DNA of 64,000 nt, taken from positions 186,001-250,000 of the forward strand of contig JAPDRO010000022.1 in NCBI GenBank assembly GCA_030247885.1. Reading direction: 5' to 3'. The position numbers were made by a program, and so were the translations under genes. The notes beneath the pieces were generated by a model. It saw nothing but the letters and a program-made list of their open reading frames with translations, made no database searches and was not told the DNA's origin. The DNA comes from Taxawa tesnikishii (nom. ined.). Its lineage: Eukaryota > Ascomycota > Dothideomycetes > Dothideales. This document shows positions 22,399 to 34,356 of the stretch, in pieces (position 1 is the first letter of the stretch; every line of letters starts with the position of its first letter).

Positions 22399-23586
22399 TC
22401 AGTGGTACCCGTTCGTCGGTCTTCCGCCCTCGTAGTATACCGGACTGCTGAAGTAGCTGTGCAGACAAGCCTGCTTGGCACTGATCCTGCCAGCGGGATC
22501 ATACACCAAGAGCGCCTCCAGCAGGTCCAGACCATGCTCGCCCAGCACCCTCGCGCCATCCTCTCCGATAATCTCGCTCTCGGGATTGCGGCTCCATTTC
22601 GGGAAGGACGGCTTGAAGTCCGGGAAGCTGGTGACGCCCGGCCAGTCCTGTTCGCTGGGTGTGCCCAGGATGCGGAAGATCTTGAAGATCTCGTCAATTT
22701 CCGAGTCGCCGGGGAAGAGAGGCTTGCGCGTGGCCATTTCGGCGAAGATGCAGCCCACGCTCCACATGTCGACGCCGGTGCTGTATTGTCGGCCGCCGAG
22801 GAGGATTTCAGGGGCGCGGTACCAGAGAGTGACGACCTGCGCGTGCCCTTGTCAGTACCAACACGAGACAAAAAATCCGCATAGAAGGATAACGGGAAAG
22901 AAAGTAGTGCGGGAAGGGGAAACCCCTACCTCGTGAGTGTAGGTGCGCAGGGGCACGCCAAATGCCCTCGCGAGACCAAAATCCGCCAACTTCAGATTGC
23001 CCTCCTTGTCGATGAGCAGGTTCTGGGGCTTGAGGTCGCGATGCAGGACGCGGTGGGCGTGGCAGTATTTCACACCGTCGCACAGTTGCTTCATGAACTT
23101 CTTGACCATGGCTTCGCCCAACCCCAAATGGCCGCCTCTTCCCTCCATGACGCCCTCGGGCAGTGGCTTGCCGCGGCCGCCCTGCGAGACGGGCAGCGTC
23201 TCCATGTACTTCTTCAGATCGAGGTCCAGGTACTCGAAGACGAGGTAGAGTTTGTGGCCGTCGGCGTGCACGATGTTGAACAGGCGCACGATGTTGGGGT
23301 CGTTCATTTCTTTCAGGAGGGAGATTTCGCGGATCGCGGTCGAGGGAACGCCTTCGTCTTCGGCTTCTAGGCGGATTTTCTTGAGGGCGACGATGCGCTG
23401 GTCTGGGGTTGTGAGGTCGCGGGCTTTGTAGACGACACCATATGTGCCTGCGAGCGGTGGAGTGAAGTGTTAGCTGAAGCTCTGGTGTTGCGTGGTGATG
23501 GGTGTGGTTGTGGGTATGGGATAGAGTGAAGGATGGATACAAGACGTACCCTCGCCAATCTTCTCCATCTTTTGATAGTTCTCCAT
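22399..23586 (-). CDS. CDC2: cyclin-dependent kinase CDK1 (Cdc2/Cdc28)
   Basis: Master cell-cycle kinase, 330 residues. Exons on the minus strand: 23586-23550, 23447-22930, 22836-22399; introns of 102 and 93 nt with GTACGT and GTAGGG donors. Evidence: [18 protein letters not shown] with the inhibitory Thr-Tyr pair of the glycine loop split by intron 1, the PSTAIRE helix ([16 protein letters not shown]), the [10 protein letters not shown] catalytic loop, [29 protein letters not shown] and the [10 protein letters not shown] helix. An insertion of about 20 Gly-rich residues ([13 protein letters not shown]...) lies before the [11 protein letters not shown] helix; similar insertions are, to my knowledge, usual in filamentous ascomycete CDK1 but absent from animal CDK1. 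No frame problem. Divergent from the AlkB gene. Confidence 0.97.
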
Positions 23587-24089
23587 GGTTGCGTCGTTGC
23601 AGGAGCTGGCTCGACTTGTGTGTGTATGAGGGTCGTTTACGCGCCGCGTTATATGTCTACGACGGGCTTGTCGTCCAGAAGAAGCGTTGACCGAATTCCT
23701 TTGCAGCAACTGACGGACGAAGGAGCTTCCAGGAGGTTAGTGGAGTGACTATTGGAAGTCGTTGTCGAGTCTTTGCGTAGTGGTTGAACCTGGCGGGTTA
23801 GTAGTCGCTGAACCTTTCGGTGGTGTTGGTTTTGTGGTTCTGGCAGTAAACAACGCAAGGACCGCGGCAGAGGGCGATTGGCGTGTCTGACAGGGGTTCA
23901 CCCAATCAGCCGGTGAAACCCTGGCAGCCAAAACTCTTCTATTTAACCTAAGACACGACAGGACAGGACAGGACAGGACAGAAAACGGCCGCCTCGATAG
24001 CAGCCAAACACCGTTGTTATCTGCTTAACCACGTATCGGACCCGTGCAATACAGGTACAAGCCTGAGCAACTCGAAAAGAGACGCCACC
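23587..24089. promoter_or_regulatory. bidirectional promoter, CDK1 / AlkB
   Basis: 503 bp between divergent start codons. It contains a short GGACA pentanucleotide tandem (about 23957-23980, five units) close to the AlkB side. No recognised operator. Confidence 0.5.
23955..23980 (+). repeat. (GGACA)n pentanucleotide repeat
   Basis: Four to five perfect tandem copies of ACAGG/GGACA in the promoter region between CDK1 and the AlkB gene. Confidence 0.9.
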
Positions 24090-25258
24090 ATGTCATCGAA
24101 ACCATCCCTAGATGCGCATGCGCGGCCGCCGGACCATCTGCGGATACTGTACAAGCGGTACCAAAAGATGAAGCGGCAAGATCTAGACGCCGACGATGTC
24201 ATCTTCGACCACCGCAAGAACCGACTGGCAGGCTTCACAGCACGTTCCGTACCGCAGCCCCCACTTACCCTCCAGATTGTCTTCTCGCAGTTCCTACAAA
24301 GTCCCAACGAACGCAGCGAAATAGACACCGCGGCGAGGGATTTCTACGAACACCCACTCCTCCCAGGTAAGTCGCCGCCCCCTCACCCGCTTCGCCTTCC
24401 CATCTTTTCTTCTCCCAATCTCAATGGCTCAAGGTAGGTCTTCTCATCTACCCCTCTCTCCTCCCATCCGCTGTTCAAACCCGTCTTCTCGACAAGCTGC
24501 TCCACCGCGATCTCGCAGATCCCGTGCACCAAACCAACATCCATCTGCATTATGACATCTCTTATCCTCCCGACCACCAATCGTTCTTCAGCCCATCAGC
24601 CGGCACCCTCACGCAGGTGCCCAAGGATCCCGGGCTGCACAAACCGCTCTCCATCACTTCTTTGCTGAACAAGAAGTTGCGGTGGATCACGCTCGGCGGG
24701 CAGTACGACTGGACCCAGAAAGCTTATCCGGATGCGCCACCGCCGGAGTTTCCAAGGGATGTGGGCGCGTTGGTGGAGGGACTCTTCCCGGATATGAAGG
24801 CGCAGGCTGCCATTTGTAATCTGTACAGTCCCGGGGATACACTCAGTCTTCACCGCGATGTGAGCGAGGAGTGTGATCGCCCGTTGGTCAGTGTGAGTTT
24901 GGGGTGTGATGGCATCTTTCTCGCTGCTTTGGAAGACGTGGAGAGCGGGGAAGGGAAGGAGGGGAAAGGAAATCCGGATGGAAAGGCAGGGAAGGCACCG
25001 AGGGTTGTGGTGACCCGGCTCAGCAGTGGTGATGTGGTGGTTATGTCGGGCGAGGCGAGGTTTGCGTGGCATGCTGTGCCGCAGATTGTCGCAGAGTCAT
25101 GTCCGGAGTGGATGGCTGAGTGGCCATTTGTTGGTGATGTTGAAAAGGGAAACGAGGGAAGGGAAGGCACGAAGAATGATGGAGAGAGATTTGAGGTGTG
25201 GAAAGGGTGGATGGCTGGGAAGAGGGTCAATCTGAACGTGAGGCAGATGAGGAATTAA
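24090..25258 (+). CDS. AlkB-type Fe(II)/2-oxoglutarate dioxygenase (ALKBH1-like)
   Basis: Oxidative demethylase family protein of about 365 residues. ALKBH1-type members act on methylated nucleic acids, including tRNA. Exons 24090-24366 and 24438-25258; the 71-nt intron (GTAAGT ... AAGGTAG) restores the conserved HPLLPGLLIYPSLLP. Conserved elements: RWITLGGQYDWTQKAYP, the NLYSPGDTLSLHRDVSE metal site (His and Asp of HxD at about 231-233), the second metal His in FAWHAVPQI (about 302) and the C-terminal NVRQM arginine that would bind 2-oxoglutarate. A Glu/Lys/Gly-rich insertion (about 255-275) interrupts the core. No targeting peptide is evident. Divergent from CDK1 and convergent with the phosphatase gene. 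Confidence 0.9.
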
Positions 25259-25695
25259 ATCGATATCTTCTCTGATGATATGCTAGCATATCTAACGTCT
25301 CTCCCTCGATAACCAACTGTGAGGCTAGCCATGCAATGGGGCCCTGGACCTCGTCAATTTCGCCTCGATGTGTATGCTCATTCTCCTGTTCAGGCGCCAA
25401 CCTTCTGTATGCCGCAAGATGAGTCGTGCTGAGAGATCCTTTGAATTCTCGTTGGAGTCCTATTCACCACGACTGTAAGTGACGCTGCCGTGCCGTTTTG
25501 GCGAGTGCTCTGCAGTTTCAGCAATGGAGGCCCGGTAACGGGTTCCAGTGGCTGACCTGAGGGCGTGCGGAGAAACCCGCTGTTGCCCTCAAGCGACACG
25601 CTCGTTCGAAGGGACAGACCTGGCAGCCCTTGCCCGCCAAAGGTCGTCATACTTCTCGCCACCATAACTTCAGCAATGCGCAGGGCAGTAGTTCT
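25259..25695. other. convergent intergenic region
   Basis: Spacer between the 3' ends of the AlkB and phosphatase genes. Nothing recognised. Confidence 0.5.
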
Positions 25696-26257
25696 TCACC
25701 TCGTTCCCTTCTCCCTCTCCGCCTTCTCTTCCACCATCTTCAAAAACCCCTTTGAAAATCTTTCCACCTGCTCATACGCAATTTCGAACCCATCCCTACC
25801 ACCGTAATACGGATCTCCCACCTCCTCTTCTCCCCTCCACCCCAAACTCCAAACAGCATGACCTTCCCCGCCTGCTCCTCACTCAATTCACCCTTGGCTA
25901 CCACCCTCTTCCTCAGGTGTTCCAGATATTCTTTGTTCTCCTCATCCATAGCGAAGATGTAATCGAAATCCTTGAAGTCGCTCTGCCGGAATTTCCGCGC
26001 TTCGTGAGTGTAGAACGACGGACGAATGCCATGATCCGAGAGCACGGAGAGGGTGCGCGGGTCCGGAGCGTCACCGACGTGGTAGGCGCCGGTGCCGCAA
26101 CTGTCTACGGATTTTATGAGGGGTGCGCGTTGGGGAGCGTGAAGTTGGTGAGGTGCCGGAAGACGCCCTCGGCCATGGGAGACCGGCAGATGTTACCGAG
26201 ACAGACGAAGAGGACGGATATGGGACGGTTGCGTGAGGGCGCTGGTGGAGGAGCCAT
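25696..26257 (-). CDS. LTP1: low-molecular-weight protein tyrosine phosphatase
   Basis: Single-domain cytosolic phosphatase of about 187 residues; it removes phosphate from phosphotyrosine or small aryl phosphates through a Cys-phosphate intermediate. The start at 26257 gives MAPPPAPSRNRPISVLFVCLG, with the CLGNICRSP active-site loop (CX5R) near residues 19-26. Next come VDSCGTGAYHVGDAPDPRT, FYTHEARKFRQSDFKDFDYIFAMDEEN and the catalytic-acid region GDPYYGGRDGFE. Frame slips at CCCC (26120-26123 as GGGG on +) just before VDSCGTG and at GGGG (25832-25835 as CCCC on +) just before GDPYYGG. Both flanks are strongly conserved, so single missing bases are likely; read literally the protein would lack its catalytic Asp. 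No intron needed. Divergent from the ChaC gene by 211 bp. Confidence 0.88.
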
Positions 26258-26468
26258 TTCTGGTGGACTTTTCGTGCAAGCGAACAGGGATGAAGGTGAA
26301 GAGTCAAGACTGGGATGTCGAATGTTTACGAAAATCAACAGAAACGGTTCTTCATGTGACAGCGATTGGCGGTGTGGCGGTTTGCTCTGTTTGCTAGGCG
26401 GGACGTATGGTCTTTGATGCCGGAACACTTACTTCGTTTCGAAACATCTCACTGTTTCTGTTCACAAC

Positions 26469-27437
26469 ATGTCTGGAGGGGACCTGTGGCTGTTTGGATA
26501 TGGGTTCGAACAGTCCATGGAGTTTTCGGATGGATCGAGGTGCTGATATTTAAACAGAAGTCTCATTTGGAAGCCTCCGCCCCATTTTGGTACATACACT
26601 GGTTCACCATGATGAAAAGCGGTACTGAGATACTTCAGATAAGAGGCTTCCAGGCTATATCGAAGGCTACGTACGTCGCTTCTGGCAGGTATGTGGTAGG
26701 TAGGGAAGCCATGAGAAAGTATCTTGACTAAATAGTTTGCGCCTCAGGCAAGGTAGGTCTCTCCAGTTGCACGTTTCTTATATCAGCATCTTAATCACCC
26801 ATTACCTCAGTGAGGACCATCGCGGAACACCAGAGGCACCCGGTAGAGTCGTTACGTTGATCGATCGCGAACTGTGGGAGACTTTGACCGATCATGTGCG
26901 CAAAACCTTGTACTTCATTCTCACCAAGACTCACTTCCTGATACCTAGCAGCATGCCACCGCACCACCACGAACCTGGGGTGCAGCGTACCGGATTCCAG
27001 CACCCAAGGTAGCGGAGGTGCGCGAGTATCTCGATATCCGCGAGATCAATGGATACAGTATCCAGCACACGCCATTCCACGTCTCGGAAGCGTATCAACA
27101 TGAACATGGAAACGCCGGACCCATCAATTGCCTTGTGTATATCGGGTTGCCGGACAACCCGCAGTTTCTTGGCCCACAGGATCCGCAGGTCCTGGCGGAG
27201 CATATTGTGCGCAGCAGAGGCCCCAGTGGAGAGAACAAAGATTATCTGTACGGGCTGGATCAGGCGTTGAAGGAACTCAGCGCGGACAGCGGGGACGAGC
27301 ATGTTCATGATTTGGCAAGGAGGTGCAGAGAAATCGAATCTAGAAAACTAGGAATGAAGCCGAAGCAGGAGGACGTTTTGCAGAACGAGTTGAAGAAGGT
27401 GGGAAGTACGGATGAGCAGGAGGAGGTAGAGAAATGA
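26469..27437 (+). CDS. ChaC-type glutathione-specific gamma-glutamylcyclotransferase
   Basis: Cleaves glutathione to 5-oxoproline and Cys-Gly in the cytosol (Gcg1/ChaC family). 230 residues from six exons: 26469-26503, 26558-26589, 26639-26688, 26748-26752, 26811-26895, 26952-27437. Spliced, the N-terminus reads DLWLFGYGSLIWKPPPHF, then [30 protein letters not shown], both diagnostic of the family. The catalytic Glu is expected in EYLDIREINGY. Exon 4 is only five bases (GCAAG), between a CCTCAG acceptor and a GTAGGT donor; without it the WQ-ASEDHRG junction loses frame and meets a TGA. Intron 5 (26896-26951) has a weak GTGCGC donor. The first five exons together are only 207 nt. The C-tail is acidic and polar. 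Confidence 0.9.
26748..26752 (+). other. 5-nt microexon of the ChaC gene
   Basis: GCAAG lies between TTGCGCCTCAG and GTAGGTCT. It supplies the Ala codon and two bases of Ser in the conserved [10 protein letters not shown]. The upstream exon ends exactly after CAG (Gln) and the next begins with T, so five bases (2 mod 3) are required. Confidence 0.85.
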
Positions 27438-27842
27438 AGTGTTGTCTGTTCTATAGATGGTGATGGAGAAGAGATATACATAGACGTTGCATTAGGCTGT
27501 CCGTCTCTGTCGGAGCGTTCTGTGATCAAGTCTAGAATTTGATACACGCTTCATGTCTGTAACAATATTTTCTCCCTGGAACCTTCTCTACTGCATGACA
27601 ACCCCTAAACATTGTTCTGGAGATGAGGCTCGGCTTAGCGGCCGTCAGATTCCGGCAGCCGAGAACCCCGTATTACGAATGCCCTGACACTTCTATTCAG
27701 ACGCAACGAACACTTGGCGCACTGCCTGGCGCTGTGTATTCCCCTAATTGCTGCAGGTCTGGATTGTGTCCTGTGATGATGCGCGCAGATTTCACTTGTG
27801 CGGACAGCCTACCAACATCCCTAGACGAAAGACACGGCAACG
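27438..27842. other. intergenic region
   Basis: Spacer between the ChaC and ZIP genes. An upstream in-frame ATG pair at about 27777 could extend the ZIP transcript leader but reads into a stop. Nothing else recognised. Confidence 0.45.
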
Positions 27843-29296
27843 ATGCAAGATGAGGCGTCGCCAGGAAGTGAGACTACACACAGTATAAGCCATGGCGGTA
27901 TAGAGGGGACTAACCGATTTACAGACCTTCCTGTGACTTGGACAGGCATCCCTACCTCCCTCCTCCAGGCAGAACTGTCGCGGAGACAAGAGAAGCCAGA
28001 ACGACCGCAATGCGGGTCCGGCGACGACAGACATGGTTATAATACACCACTCCACGTCTTCGCTCTGTTCCTCATTCTTATTCTAAGCGTTCTGGGTGTG
28101 TGAGACATACTTCCAGATGCAGGCACTGTCGACTGACCTCTGAAACAGCATGCTCGTTTCCGATCATCGTCAAACGATTTCCTAAACTCCCCGTACCACA
28201 CCATGCGCTCTTCCTCTCGCGGCACTTCGGTACAGGCGTCCTCATCGCGACTGGATTCGTGCACCTGCTGCCGACAGCATTCACATCTCTGACAGACCCA
28301 TGTCTACCGCCGTTCTGGACAGAAGGATATCCCGCAATGGCAGGCTTCATTGCTATGGTTGCTATGTTTGTTGTCGTGGGAGTGGAGATGTTCTTTGCTA
28401 CGAAGGGAGCCGGACATTCGCATGCTAGTGAATACACCACTTTTGGGAACACAGAGAACGGTACTGCGTCACGCGGAGGTCACGGCCACGGACACAATAG
28501 GCCGCCGATGCATGCAAGAAAAGAAAGTTTGAGACCCTTCAAGCAAGGACACATTGGGCCAGATGGAGACCGGGAGGGTATCGCTCTGCAGGATGCGCCG
28601 CAGCCCAAGCGCCGAGATAGCGGCGAGAGCGGCAACGATGATTCCGACCTTGACCTGGATGAACTGGACCCGGATACCGATGTGGACACTTCAGCATTTC
28701 TAAGCGGGCGCAGTAATGGCGCAGCTAACGGCTCTGCAAACCACCAGCACGGCGCAGGAAGCGCCAGTCCAACACCCGGTCATCTGTCCGAGTACCAACA
28801 GCAGCAGAAGATGCTGCTTCAATGCATGCTCCTGGAAGCCGGTATCCTGTTTCACAGCGTCTTCATCGGCATGGCACTTTCCGTAGCCACAGGAACCCCC
28901 TTCATCGTCCTCCTGATCGCCATCTCCTTTCACCAAACCTTTGAAGGTCTCGCTCTGGGCTCTCGCATCGCAGCCATCACAGCGTTTCCCAAGGGTTCTG
29001 CAAAACCGTGGCTGATGGCGCTCGCATACGGTACTACGACACCCGCAGGTCAGGCAATCGGGCTGCTGGTGCACAATCTGTACGACCCTGCGAGTCAGAT
29101 GGGACTGCTGATGGTCGGCATCATGAATGCCATCAGCAGCGGGTTGCTGCTGTTTGCGGGACTGGTGGAACTGCTGGCGGAGGATTTCTTGAGCGATCAG
29201 AGTTATGAGACGCTGCAGGGGACGAAGAGGCTGGAGGCGTGCGCGGCGGTGGTGGCAGGGGCTATGCTCATGGCGCTCGTGGGAGCGTGGGCTTGA
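27843..29296 (+). CDS. ZIP-family zinc/iron transporter
   Basis: Membrane transporter of about 447 residues related to yeast Zrt1/Zrt2, importing Zn(II) or Fe(II) into the cytosol. Exons 27843-27867, 27925-28095, 28149-29296. Intron 1 (57 nt, GTGAGA, GGACTAACC, TTTACAG) has no stop and preserves frame; intron 2 (53 nt) joins ILSVLG to ACSFPIIVKRFP. Eight hydrophobic helices are expected. The long loop after helix 3 is His-rich (HSHASEY, HGHGHNR) and then acidic, typical of metal-sensing cytosolic loops. The signature is HSVFIGMALSVATG followed by SFHQTFEGLALGSR, the metal-binding His/Glu pairs of helices 4 and 5. The start at 27843 is the nearest ATG that keeps the frame but is not certain. 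Confidence 0.92.
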
Positions 29297-30717
29297 ACAT
29301 GTGGATCGGGGTGTTGTTCTTGTATCACAATGCAATACTGCGTGTTCGGGGTTTACATGCGCAATGCCGCTTCCATGGCTTGGCTCAGCGTGGCATGTGG
29401 GCGGAGTAAAGTGTGGGGGTTCTTCTGTTATCTTGGCGCAGGCACTGGAACGCATCATGTGGTCATGTACAATTGAGTGTATATAACAAAAGATATCTAA
29501 TCAGTCGGGTACGCGTGCCGATGCCGGTGATGTGAGAAATCTTGATCATGTCTTGCCTTGTGTGACTCTGAAAGACAGGCCTCCGTTCAAACAGCAAAGG
29601 CTTGTTTTCCCTTCCGTGCTTTTTGTTTCATGCGAACACCTAGGGAAGCTCTGTGCCGTTCGCAGGGCCGGGTGTTTTCGAACAGGAGGTGGGTGCATTT
29701 TGAGGGGTCTCGGCTCGGTCGGCGCAGATCCGGCCTAATGCAAAGTGACAGATGTACATGCAGCAGTTTCGCCGAAGGATGGCGTGGCCGCTGTGGCAGG
29801 GAGCGTCTGGACATTGTCGGCAGCAAGCGTCTTGACACCACTGTCAAGAGAACGGGATCGCGTGGATGTTTGTGCTCGCGACCAAAGCAGCAGACTGCGT
29901 TTCTAGATTGTTTGAGGGAAATGTTGGCGACTGGTGGTGATGAGAATGGTGATATCGTGCGACAGTCGGAATTCGCCAGGATCTGCTAGACCGGTACTGG
30001 TACTTGCCAAGAACATATAGGGTTGCGGAGGTGATCCTTGGTGATCAGCGCTTGGTCCGCTTGGTCCGCTTACCTCTTCTGCCGTGCCTTGCTTGAGTGC
30101 TGACGGCTCCGCTTCTTATACACCAAGACCGTCCCTCCTCCCTCTCTCTCCACACGATAACGCCTCGGCGACACCCACTTAGCCTTGTGAGCACACATTG
30201 CTCTCCATTTCTCCCGGACGCGACCTGAACGAATATTGCGCGCCTGTACCGCGCTGCACGCTGCGCCCTGCACACTGCACATCATCACCTCCGTCCGACG
30301 ACTGCCGCCAAGCGACGGTGCCGGGTTCCATCCACTTCTGGCCTGCGCTCATCTATCTACCGCCGCCCGCTCGCCACCACACCACATCCGCCTATTCAGT
30401 CCCGTCTATGATGATCATTTGTTATTGCCTCAAGCGATCGTAACTCAGCCACACTGCTTACATTATACCTTGTCATCGGTTGCCCTGCAGAACATTATAA
30501 CAGTAGGGAACAGCGCGGCATACCACCTGCATCGTTAGGTCATCTGTCTCCATACGGGTTATACGGGCATCGCGTTCCATTAGGCGGTAAAAGTGTCTAT
30601 TGGAAGGGCTTTGACTTTGGGAATACTACCACAACCGTTCCTCCTGGATTGTCTGCTTCGCAACGTTTAGTCCGCGCAACACCTTTCCTCTGAGCCTTGA
30701 GTTCCCACACTACCACC
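29297..30717. other. intergenic region and leader of the RING gene
   Basis: About 1.4 kb. The proximal 600 bp before 30718 are C-rich with many ACC/CGCC motifs and are probably promoter and leader. No gene recognised. Confidence 0.45.
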
Positions 30718-31976
30718 ATGTCTTCGACCACGACGTCGGCTATGCCGAGCGCAACAAGCTCCGGCAACAATGGCAATAGCGGTGGTGGGCCTACCAGCTC
30801 GCCATTGTTGTTCTTCGTCGCTCTCGGTTTCGGTGTCGTTTTTACCAATTTATGGTATGCCGGACCTTGTTCTGGGTTCAACGTATCAACAAAAGGCTGA
30901 TCATACATGATAGGATCATTGTCGGGGTAAAGTACTGCTTCCGCTACAACCAACGCAATCGCCAGCGCGTACTCGGCGAAGATGGCACACCCATCGATCT
31001 CATGCCCATGCCGCGGCCACATCGCAGGAGGAGGGAAAAGAAACTGATGACTATGGACGAAGTGAACGAGCGCTTCCCGCTCACGAAATACAAGACTTGG
31101 AGATCAACACGCGCTGCCGAGGGCCTGCCTACAGAGGGCGGTGTGACTGCACCACCGAGTCGCGCTGCTAGTATCAGGGATGAGGCTGGTGTACTTGGGT
31201 CCTCAGCAAACGCTCGTGCTTCAGTGGAGTCAACTCGTCACGGCGCAGCTAGGGAAATTAATCCGCAAGATTACTCCGCCTCTCCACAAGACCACGCCAC
31301 TGCTACCAATGAGAAACAGCCTCTCGAAAAGACCGGCACAGCCACGTCTGTTCTGGCAGGCGACCACCGCGAGCACGCCGAGTCTGATGATGAGGACGAC
31401 CCAATCCGCACTGCCACAGCACCCGAAATGCTGTCCACTCCCGGCGACACCTGCGCCATCTGCCTAGACACACTCGAAGACGACGATGACATCCGCGGTC
31501 TAACATGTGGTCATGCCTTCCACGCTTCCTGCGTCGATCCCTGGCTCACCACCCGTCGCGCCTGCTGTCCGCTGTGCAAAGCCGACTACTACGTTCCCAA
31601 GCCGCGTTCTCAGCCCGAGGGTGAAGACCCTGAAGCGGCCCGGCGGGGTCTAAGGAGCCCACCGCCCGCATGGCTGGGCGGCAGCGGAGGCAGAGGAGGT
31701 CGCATCGGACCTCGGTTGATCCTCGCAGGCCCGAGATTCTTGATGGTCGAGGCGCCGAGAGACGGCCATGGTTTCCCTAGGTTCGTTGACCGACGTGCGG
31801 ACGCGAGTCTCGGTGCGCAACAGTCGAACCAGGAAACTGGCCAAGACGTTCCGACTTGGAGGAGTCGACTACGGCTAGGCAGACTGCCGTTCAGGCGGCA
31901 GGACACCGCTGCTGCCCAGGGCAATGAGGCAGCGCCTGCAACACCGGGGCAGTTGGAAGCTGGTGCACGCTCGTAA
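30718..31976 (+). CDS. membrane-anchored RING-H2 E3 ubiquitin ligase
   Basis: About 399 residues. Exons 30718-30854 and 30914-31976 (59-nt intron, GTATGC ... GATAG, joining LW to IIVGVKYCF). The N-terminus is a Ser/Thr/Gly-rich lead, followed by one hydrophobic helix (about 33-55, LLFFVALGFGVVFTNLWIIVG) and a basic stretch RNRQR...RRRRE that predicts a cytosolic C-domain. The RING-H2 finger (about 224-266) has CAICLDTLEDDDD, GHAFHASCVDPWL and CPLCKADYY, i.e. C3H2C3 ligands in order. A Gly/Arg-rich and Pro-rich tail follows. Similar PA-less TM-RING proteins in fungi act in endomembrane quality control, but the substrate cannot be inferred. Confidence 0.88.
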
Positions 31977-32685
31977 GCGTGGCCCTTCCACCCCTCCGAA
32001 GCTGGGATTGGGATAGGTGGATGGGTGTCCAGGCGTTCGGGCGCCTGAGTGCGAGGACAAGGGTAAGGGTAAAGCGTGGAGCGGGCATGATATGTTGGTT
32101 CTTTGAACTTTTTTCCGAGAGTACCCCCTACTGTTATTATTGTTGTTTTTCCTATCGAGCGGGCATGTTGCATCTTGTGGCGATGTTCGAGCGTGTTCGA
32201 CCTCGCTGTTAGGGCTGAGAGGTCATGGTATGAACCCATCTCCCTTCCATCAAATCCAATTTATTTGCCACAACGTTTGAAGTCTCTATATGGATTTCAA
32301 GGAGCGTCACCCTTCGTCGAACTGCTTGTGCTACCAGCTTCCCAGCTGTAACAACCACCGTGTGTCGTTGACCGGCCTTCAAGCATCTGTCAAGGGAGCT
32401 CAGCGACTGCGGTGAGCGGCCTTTCTGTAAGCAAACCCATTCCGCGCCAACAAAGGCGGTGAGAGTTTGGCGTGACCAGTTGGTTTTGCCATGGTTCCTT
32501 CCGCGTAGAGCTCCCTGTGCAGGACGATGTAATGTAGAGTAATGAAGGGTGCTGCACCTGCATGTGATTCAGCTCCGGCGGACCAAAGCCGCTAGAACCA
32601 CGTCCACCTCGCGACAACAATCTCCCTTACATCACAACCTTTCCATAAAGCAACACTCATCCCCAATACAGTTTATTCTACCACA
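31977..32685. other. intergenic region
   Basis: Spacer between the RING-H2 and Iec3 genes. No supported gene. Confidence 0.5.
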
Positions 32686-33929
32686 ATGTCGGACGATGAG
32701 ATTGTTGCAGGGCCTCCAGGCGCGACCAGCGCTGATCTGCGCGCACCAGACTTAAAGCCAAAGTACAAATCATGGCGCAAGAAGTACCGCAAGATGAAGT
32801 TCAAGTTCGAAGACGTGATGAAGGACAGCAACAACCTGTATAAGGAAGAGAAGAAACTGGAGGCTTTGTCTAAGAGATTGCAGGAGCAGAATGAGTATGT
32901 CCCATTCTATCGCTTGTACACACCACGCAATGCTTCTCCTGCTCGAAAACCACTACGCGTTGCTCTCTCTCCGCTCGCATAGCTAATAGGCCACACAGTC
33001 AACTGCTCGACCTCCTCCTCGACCTCAACTCAAACCTACACATTCCCCAGGAGTTGCGCTACAACCTCCTCAACCCCTCCGACGACATAAACCCCGCCAG
33101 CGACGTAGTAGAACCGCTCGATCCGGCCACAGCCGAGCTGGAAGTCCGCAACGCGCATCAAGGAGTCGCAAGCGGCGAGTATCTGCAAACACACTTCCTG
33201 AAGGTGAAGAAGGAGTACCAAGAGAAACTGGCGCGTCAAAACGCGACGAAACTCGTCGACATGGAAGCGCGAATCCCGCACACCGTCTTCAACGGCCGCG
33301 AGGATGACATCCCCGACCACCTGGTCGACATGGCCGAAGGCACTCAGCCGGGCTTCATGAGCGCGCAGCACGAGGACGACTACCTGCTGCGCATGGACGC
33401 GAAGCTAGGGGACCAATACTCGCTCGCGCAGCCCCGTCCGACCTCGCCGCCCAATCTCTCGACCATGACGCCCCGCGAGCTGGAACGCGAGATCGAGCTC
33501 AAGAACCCGCAATCCGTGCACAACTGGCTCAAGAAGCACAACCCGCAAGTCGTCGCCGATATCGACAAGGACTCGGAAGTCGGCGGGCCCACGACGAGCG
33601 CGACGCCCGGCGGCGGCGGCGGCGGCAAGGGCAAGCGCGGGACCAACCTCGCGAAGAAGATGGGCGATCGTGCGGTCGAGAGGGCGAGGGGCAGGGAGGA
33701 GGGGAGTCCGGGGAGTGCGGCGACGAAGACGGAGCAGGATTTGCTGGATGAGGAGATTGGGTATGTGGACGAGACGCCTGCGAGTGCTGGGAAGGGGAAA
33801 AGGACGAGGGATCCGGATGAGAGTTATAGGCCGAAGGGGGACGGAGTGGGAAGAGTAAGAGGAAGAGGGAGGATGGGGAGGGTGGGGGAGGGGGAAGAAG
33901 GCGAGGATGAGTATGGCGAGTGCGGCTAG
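32686..33929 (+). CDS. INO80 complex subunit Iec3-like
   Basis: Chromatin-remodelling subunit of the Iec3 type known from fission yeast INO80. Exons 32686-32894 and 32999-33929; the 104-nt intron (GTATGT ... CACACAG) joins QEQNE to QLLDLLLDLN. The N-terminal domain is helical and basic (KPKYKSWRKKYRKMKFKFEDVM, then a coiled coil). The middle is NLLNPSDDINPASDVVEP, and a later segment, MTPRELEREIELKNPQSVHNWLKKHNPQVV, is conserved-looking. The C-tail is low-complexity Gly/Arg/Glu. After the GGGGG run at 33836-33840 the literal frame turns into odd GRVRGRGRMGRV sequence, whereas one more base would give a lysine-arginine rich nuclear-signal-like KSKRKRED and a stop at 33908-33910; I prefer that but it is less certain than the other slips in this window. 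Confidence 0.75.
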
Positions 33930-34356
33930 TGAGCTGTGAGGTGTGAGGTGCGAGGTGAGTCCATCAATGAGGGATTAGGGCTGAGGTTGGTGTACGATGG
34001 CGTTGCTAAGTATATTGTTTGTTGATACAGAAGGATATCCGCATCTGAAAGTGGCATTGTAAGCCTCTCGAGAGCAGTAGTGATTGAGTTCCTTCCTGGT
34101 AGTTTAACACGCGTGCAGTGCTGGCTGAGCCCGATGCTACGGACTGCATGCTCCACTTTGTATACTCGGCTCACCCAACGATGGCATTGCGTACGAAACG
34201 GTGCCAGCTTTTGAGGATGCTCGGATTCGATGCCTGGGCAATCTCGCTCGTTGCCGTACGACAGTTGGGGAAGACATGCGCGATCGCGAAATTTAGGATG
34301 GTGTTGCTCGCTTCTGGTATGGCTTAGGCGTGACCGTGTTCTTCTTTCTTTACCGC

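Noticed and set aside
22240-23370. Plus-strand open frames of 150-214 codons opposite CDK1
   Set aside because: Antisense shadows of the strongly conserved kinase exons.
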